Below, piece by piece: positions 30,476 to 32,916 of a stretch of 32,916 bases of DNA; position 1 is the first letter of the stretch; each line of letters starts with the position of its first letter. The stretch is taken from NCBI RefSeq assembly GCF_947502445.1, contig NZ_CANMZW010000053.1:1-32916 (forward strand), read 5' to 3'. The notes beneath the pieces were generated by a model. The model did not search any database. It saw nothing but the letters and a program-made list of their open reading frames with translations, and was not told the origin of the DNA. The DNA comes from an uncultured Brevibacillus sp. (lineage in GTDB: Bacteria; Bacillota; Bacilli; Brevibacillales; Brevibacillaceae). The translations under genes were made by a program, and so were the position numbers.

Positions 30476-31126
30476 TCACGCTCTTTTCATGCGCCCCCAC
30501 AGCATGACCAGTCCAGCGACAATGACAGGCAACCACATATGATTCAACATGAATGGATTGATCCATTTCCACACGTACGGATCCTCCAGACACATATCAA
30601 CTGCCGTAAATGCAAGCAAGCCTCCACCGATGATCACTAAGCTGCTGAAGCGGTTCATGAGACGAGCTACGCAAGCACTTCCCCACATCAAGAGCGGAAT
30701 ACTCATAACCAATCCCAAAATGACGAGCCTCAAATCTCCATGTGCAGCGCCACCTACAGCCAGTACATTATCCAGGCTCATCACAAAATCAGCGAGCAAA
30801 ATCGTCCTCACAGCTTGACCTACTGTTTGATTTTGAGAGATTTCAGTCATTTCCTCCTGTTCTCCTATCATGAGCTTGCACGCTATCCACAGTAACAGCA
30901 TCCCGCCTACTGCTTTTACGAGAGGAATATCTAGCATCCAGGTTGTCATTGAAGTCAAAAGGATTCTCAGCATGACCGCCAGCAAAGTTCCATATAAAAC
31001 TGCCTTTCCTCGTTCCTTCTTCGGCAGCCCCCGACAGGCCATCCCAATTACGATCGCGTTATCGCTGCTCAGGACCAAATCAATCATGAAAATATGCACC
31101 AGTCCCAGCCAAAAATGCTCCTCCAT
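30476..31126 (-). CDS. TerC family integral membrane protein
   Basis: A 216-residue protein with about seven membrane segments and the TerC motifs DLVLSSDNAIVIG and DFVMSLDNVLAVGG, whose acidic residues lie in the membrane and are thought to bind divalent metal. The relatives YjbE and YkoY of B. subtilis export manganese and support metalation of secreted enzymes. No yybP-ykoY riboswitch is visible upstream. First gene of a three-gene operon with the YkoP-like and GT28 genes. Confidence 0.9.
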   Translation of the reverse strand: MEEHFWLGLVHIFMIDLVLSSDNAIVIGMACRGLPKKERGKAVLYGTLLAVMLRILLTSMTTWMLDIPLVKAVGGMLLLWIACKLMIGEQEEMTEISQNQTVGQAVRTILLADFVMSLDNVLAVGGAAHGDLRLVILGLVMSIPLLMWGSACVARLMNRFSSLVIIGGGLLAFTAVDMCLEDPYVWKWINPFMLNHMWLPVIVAGLVMLWGRMKRA

Positions 31127-31237
31127 CTCTGCCTCCCTGGTCCCCCAAAAGTCTGTCCATTCTACTTTATGCGACTAGAATCGGACTCATGATTAAATAT
31201 TTTTCCGAAATAAGGCGTTTTTCAGCGGATTTTGTAG

Positions 31238-31266
31238 ATAAAAAGTTTCAGCAAAAAACTTTTTAT
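31238..31266. repeat. AT-rich inverted repeat upstream of the histidine kinase
   Basis: ATAAAAAGTTT and AAACTTTTTAT form an 11-bp perfect stem around a 7-nt loop. It lies between divergent promoters of terC and the kinase gene, 24 nt left of the kinase -35. Confidence 0.45.
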
Positions 31267-31289
31267 TGCTAAAAAGGGCAATTTATACC

Positions 31290-31319
31290 TTGTCTTCCCT
31301 ATCCCTTTTCCTTTACGAT
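31290..31319 (+). promoter_or_regulatory. possible sigma-A promoter of the histidine kinase
   Basis: TTGTCT (31290-31295), an 18-nt spacer and TACGAT (31314-31319), 21 nt before the ATG. Confidence 0.4.
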
Positions 31320-31339
31320 TTTAGTGGGGTGGATAAGAG

Positions 31340-32479
31340 ATGGTGGGTACTGTGACGCTAAACCTAATGGACGTTTCTAGGAAAATATTGGACCTTGCAC
31401 CAAATATCACCACAATTTGGATGCAAGAAATTATTCGAAGTATGGAAATCCCTGTAACAATTCCCCGCGATTTCGCGGAGAAACGAACGGTGCTCTTAGC
31501 CCGTTATCTGGTGGAAAATGTGGATCAAGATATGCAAACATGGTCACTGGATATGGGAGAGTGGCTGCGTTCGCAGGAATACCCCTTCTCCTCCATTTTG
31601 CGTACGTATCAGTTGTATCGAAATGTTTTCTGGTGGGTACTCCAACCTGAACTGCAAAAATGGGCCCTTTCCTCGCAGGACATGCATTATTTAGAATCTC
31701 AGCTAGGCAAAGCCATGGATGAAAGCGTATTTTGGGCTGTTTATCATTTTGAGCAAATGATGAACCGTGAGTTGATCCAAAAGGAAGAGACTATCTCCTA
31801 TTTGCATAACGACAAATTGACGATGCTGGGCAAAATTGCTGCCAATATGGCCCATGAGCTTCGTAATCCCCTTTGTGCAATCGAAGGCTTTTTGAAGCTG
31901 ATTGGGGAGTCCACCAGGGAGCAGGCGCAGCTGCAGTCCTATATTCAGGTTGTTATGCATGAGTTTGCAAATTTGCATCGACAAATTACGGGCTTTCTCA
32001 GTTTTTCGAAAAAACCGATTCTAGACGAAATTTTTAAAACTATCGAAATGAAAAGCTTACTGGAAGAAGTCGAAGTTTTGATCACGCCACGCTTACTGGG
32101 AGAAAACATACGCTTTGAAAAACTAATCCACCCCTGCTTACTTGCTGGTTATGAAGAAGGCTTAAAGCAAGTCGTCGTCAATCTGTTGAACAATGCGATT
32201 GATGCTGTTCAGAACCGAACAGACAAATGCATTCACGTCATTTCCACGTCTTCTGATGGATGGCTGTATTTAAGTGTGGAGAACAATGGAGAAATGATTC
32301 CACCGGAAATTGTTGAAATTTTGTTTCAGCCTTTCTTTACCACAAAACAAAATGGGACAGGCATTGGACTGTCCATCTGCAAAAATATAATAGAAAAGCA
32401 TAACGGAACGATTCATTGTGATTCCAACGAAAAACGTACGCGTTTTGTCGTATCACTGCCAATTGGAGTGGCTGAATAA
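31340..32479 (+). CDS. soluble orphan sensor histidine kinase (sporulation-kinase-like)
   Basis: A 379-residue kinase without membrane segments. The N-terminal sensor region (about 1-150) is unrecognised and rich in Trp and Tyr. The HisKA domain carries the phospho-acceptor His172 in AHELRNPL. The ATPase domain has the N-box NLLNNAIDA (281-289), the F-box FFTTK and GTGIGLSI. The G1 box reads VENNGEMI, with Asn where most kinases have Asp. No response-regulator gene is adjacent, as for the Kin kinases that feed the Spo0F phosphorelay; that link is inference. The ribosome-binding site is GGGGTGG. Confidence 0.9.
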   Translation: MVGTVTLNLMDVSRKILDLAPNITTIWMQEIIRSMEIPVTIPRDFAEKRTVLLARYLVENVDQDMQTWSLDMGEWLRSQEYPFSSILRTYQLYRNVFWWVLQPELQKWALSSQDMHYLESQLGKAMDESVFWAVYHFEQMMNRELIQKEETISYLHNDKLTMLGKIAANMAHELRNPLCAIEGFLKLIGESTREQAQLQSYIQVVMHEFANLHRQITGFLSFSKKPILDEIFKTIEMKSLLEEVEVLITPRLLGENIRFEKLIHPCLLAGYEEGLKQVVVNLLNNAIDAVQNRTDKCIHVISTSSDGWLYLSVENNGEMIPPEIVEILFQPFFTTKQNGTGIGLSICKNIIEKHNGTIHCDSNEKRTRFVVSLPIGVAE

Positions 32480-32582
32480 TCGTTTCTGTGTTCTTTTTTC
32501 CAGGAAGCTTCGGCTTTCGGAGCATGAATTTGAAAACATGACTACCCCGTGCTGCCGGCGTAGACTTTTATACCCATGAACG

Positions 32583-32609
32583 AAAAAAACCTCCTGATCG
32601 CTCAGGAGG
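32583..32609 (-). terminator. minus-strand intrinsic terminator without an upstream gene
   Basis: CCTCCTGA/TCAGGAGG stem around TCGC; on the minus strand seven T follow (32589-32583). The transcript it ends is unassigned. Confidence 0.8.
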
Positions 32610-32739
32610 AGATGCAAGAGATCCGTTACCTTTATCTGGTAAGCGATCATAGCTATACTCTACACGAAAACATATGTTTCTACCACAAAAAAGATCAGAC
32701 ACGGTTCGACATGAGCTGATCTAGTCATGCAACAGCAAT

Positions 32740-32793
32740 GAGACCTACGCACCCGCTAAACTAAAAAGGGTGCGTAGGTCTCTTATTCTTTTT
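32740..32793 (+). terminator. strong intrinsic terminator
   Basis: A perfect 15-bp stem GAGACCTACGCACCC/GGGTGCGTAGGTCTC (32740-32754/32768-32782) followed by TTATTCTTTTT. It probably ends the kinase transcript. Confidence 0.9.
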
Positions 32794-32801
32794 GACAATA
32801 C

Positions 32802-32835
32802 AAAAAAGCAGAATGACGATGAGCCACTCTGCTTT
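32802..32835 (-). terminator. intrinsic terminator after tRNA-Gly
   Basis: AAGCAGAGTG and CATTCTGCTT (minus strand) form a stem with one mismatch, followed by TTTTTT. It lies 7 nt behind the tRNA 3' end. Confidence 0.8.
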
Positions 32836-32842
32836 CTGACTA

Positions 32843-32916
32843 TGGAGCGGGTGATGGGAATCGAACCCACGCGACCAGCTTGGAAGGCTGGAGTTCTACC
32901 ATTGAACTACACCCGC
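32843..32916 (-). tRNA. tRNA-Gly(TCC)
   Basis: On the minus strand the gene begins GCGGGTG at the window edge and ends CACCCGC-T-CCA, with encoded CCA. The anticodon stem CCAGC/GCTGG encloses the loop CTTCCAA, giving anticodon TCC. The T-arm GTGGGTTCGATTCCCAT is standard. The acceptor stem pairs fully, so the gene is complete. Confidence 0.95.

Larger units (their letters stand above)
32480..32842. other. gene-free stretch between the kinase and tRNA-Gly
   Basis: No convincing reading frame is seen here. It holds a minus-direction terminator (32583-32609), a 7-bp hairpin AGATCAG/CTGATCT (32692-32698/32716-32722), a strong plus-direction terminator (32740-32793) and a terminator behind the tRNA gene (32802-32835). 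A 12-bp palindrome AAACATATGTTT is near 32668. The arrangement leaves room for a small RNA on the minus strand. Confidence 0.6.

Noticed and set aside
31200..31250. ECF-like TGAAAC upstream of terC on the minus strand
   Set aside because: TGAAAC is present but the -10 position reads CCGC or CGCT at 16-17 nt, so the second element is missing.
31127..31339. yybP-ykoY manganese riboswitch upstream of terC
   Set aside because: TerC genes often carry this riboswitch, but no matching conserved loops are present in the leader.
32453..32650. 65-residue minus-strand frame past the kinase gene
   Set aside because: It overlaps the kinase 3' end, crosses a terminator hairpin and has no ribosome-binding site.
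1..32916. CRISPR arrays, prophage genes, toxin-antitoxin pairs, secondary-metabolite clusters
   Set aside because: No regularly spaced repeats and no structural phage, integrase, cas, NRPS or PKS genes were found.

Overview
The window reads as chromosome of an endospore-forming, low-GC Gram-positive bacterium. An alpha/beta-type SASP, a spoVA operon, a SleB-type cortex hydrolase, GerW (YtfJ) and YtfI all point to a spore former. The protein flavour and the SLH-domain protein suggest Brevibacillus or a close relative in Paenibacillaceae. That genus call is inference; no database was searched. Most of the window is ordinary core and accessory chromosome, and I see no prophage or CRISPR array.

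Layout. Positions 1-68 are the 5' end of a group II intron on the minus strand, inserted just behind the intrinsic terminator of a dedA-DUF1232-yhaM operon (111-2221, minus). Next come a DUF2062 membrane protein (+), a small unknown gene with an operator-like palindrome, and nadE with an MBL hydrolase (minus). These are followed by methionine aminopeptidase (+), an LLM-type flavin monooxygenase (+) and an MFS exporter (minus). Small envelope genes (coiled-coil protein, PspC protein, lipoprotein) lead to a tyrosine-catabolism pair, hmgA plus a flavin reductase-like gene (9670-11471, minus). hmgA has a promoter with an embedded cre site and a ~230-nt leader that can form mutually exclusive antiterminator and terminator helices. 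An RluD-type pseudouridine synthase, an ECF-promoter lipoprotein and a GNAT acetyltransferase follow. A TetR-MBL operon then carries three tandem palindromic operators, followed by tpx, a hypothetical gene, a gamma-glutamylcyclotransferase-like gene, pyruvate carboxylase (17199-20645, +) and an orphan FliD-like gene (+).

From 22071 to 28600 the minus strand is rich in sporulation and germination genes: gerW, ytfI, an SLH-3D domain protein, sleB, then the operon DUF1657 - DUF421/DUF1657 fusion ('2Duf') - spoVAC - spoVAD - spoVAE, and an SASP gene with a forespore-type promoter. This operon has the layout described for spoVA-2mob operons, which are linked to spore heat resistance and germination, rather than the canonical spoVAA-AF layout. 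The remainder is a TerC - YkoP-like - GT28 glycosyltransferase operon (minus), a soluble orphan histidine kinase (+), a gene-free 360-nt stretch with several hairpins, and tRNA-Gly(TCC) at the right edge (minus).

The least expected items are the truncated group II intron at the left edge, the hmgA leader with its attenuator architecture, the 2Duf-type spoVA operon, the triple TetR operator and the FliD-like protein next to pyc. Start codons were chosen from ribosome-binding sites and are often internal to the longest ORF.
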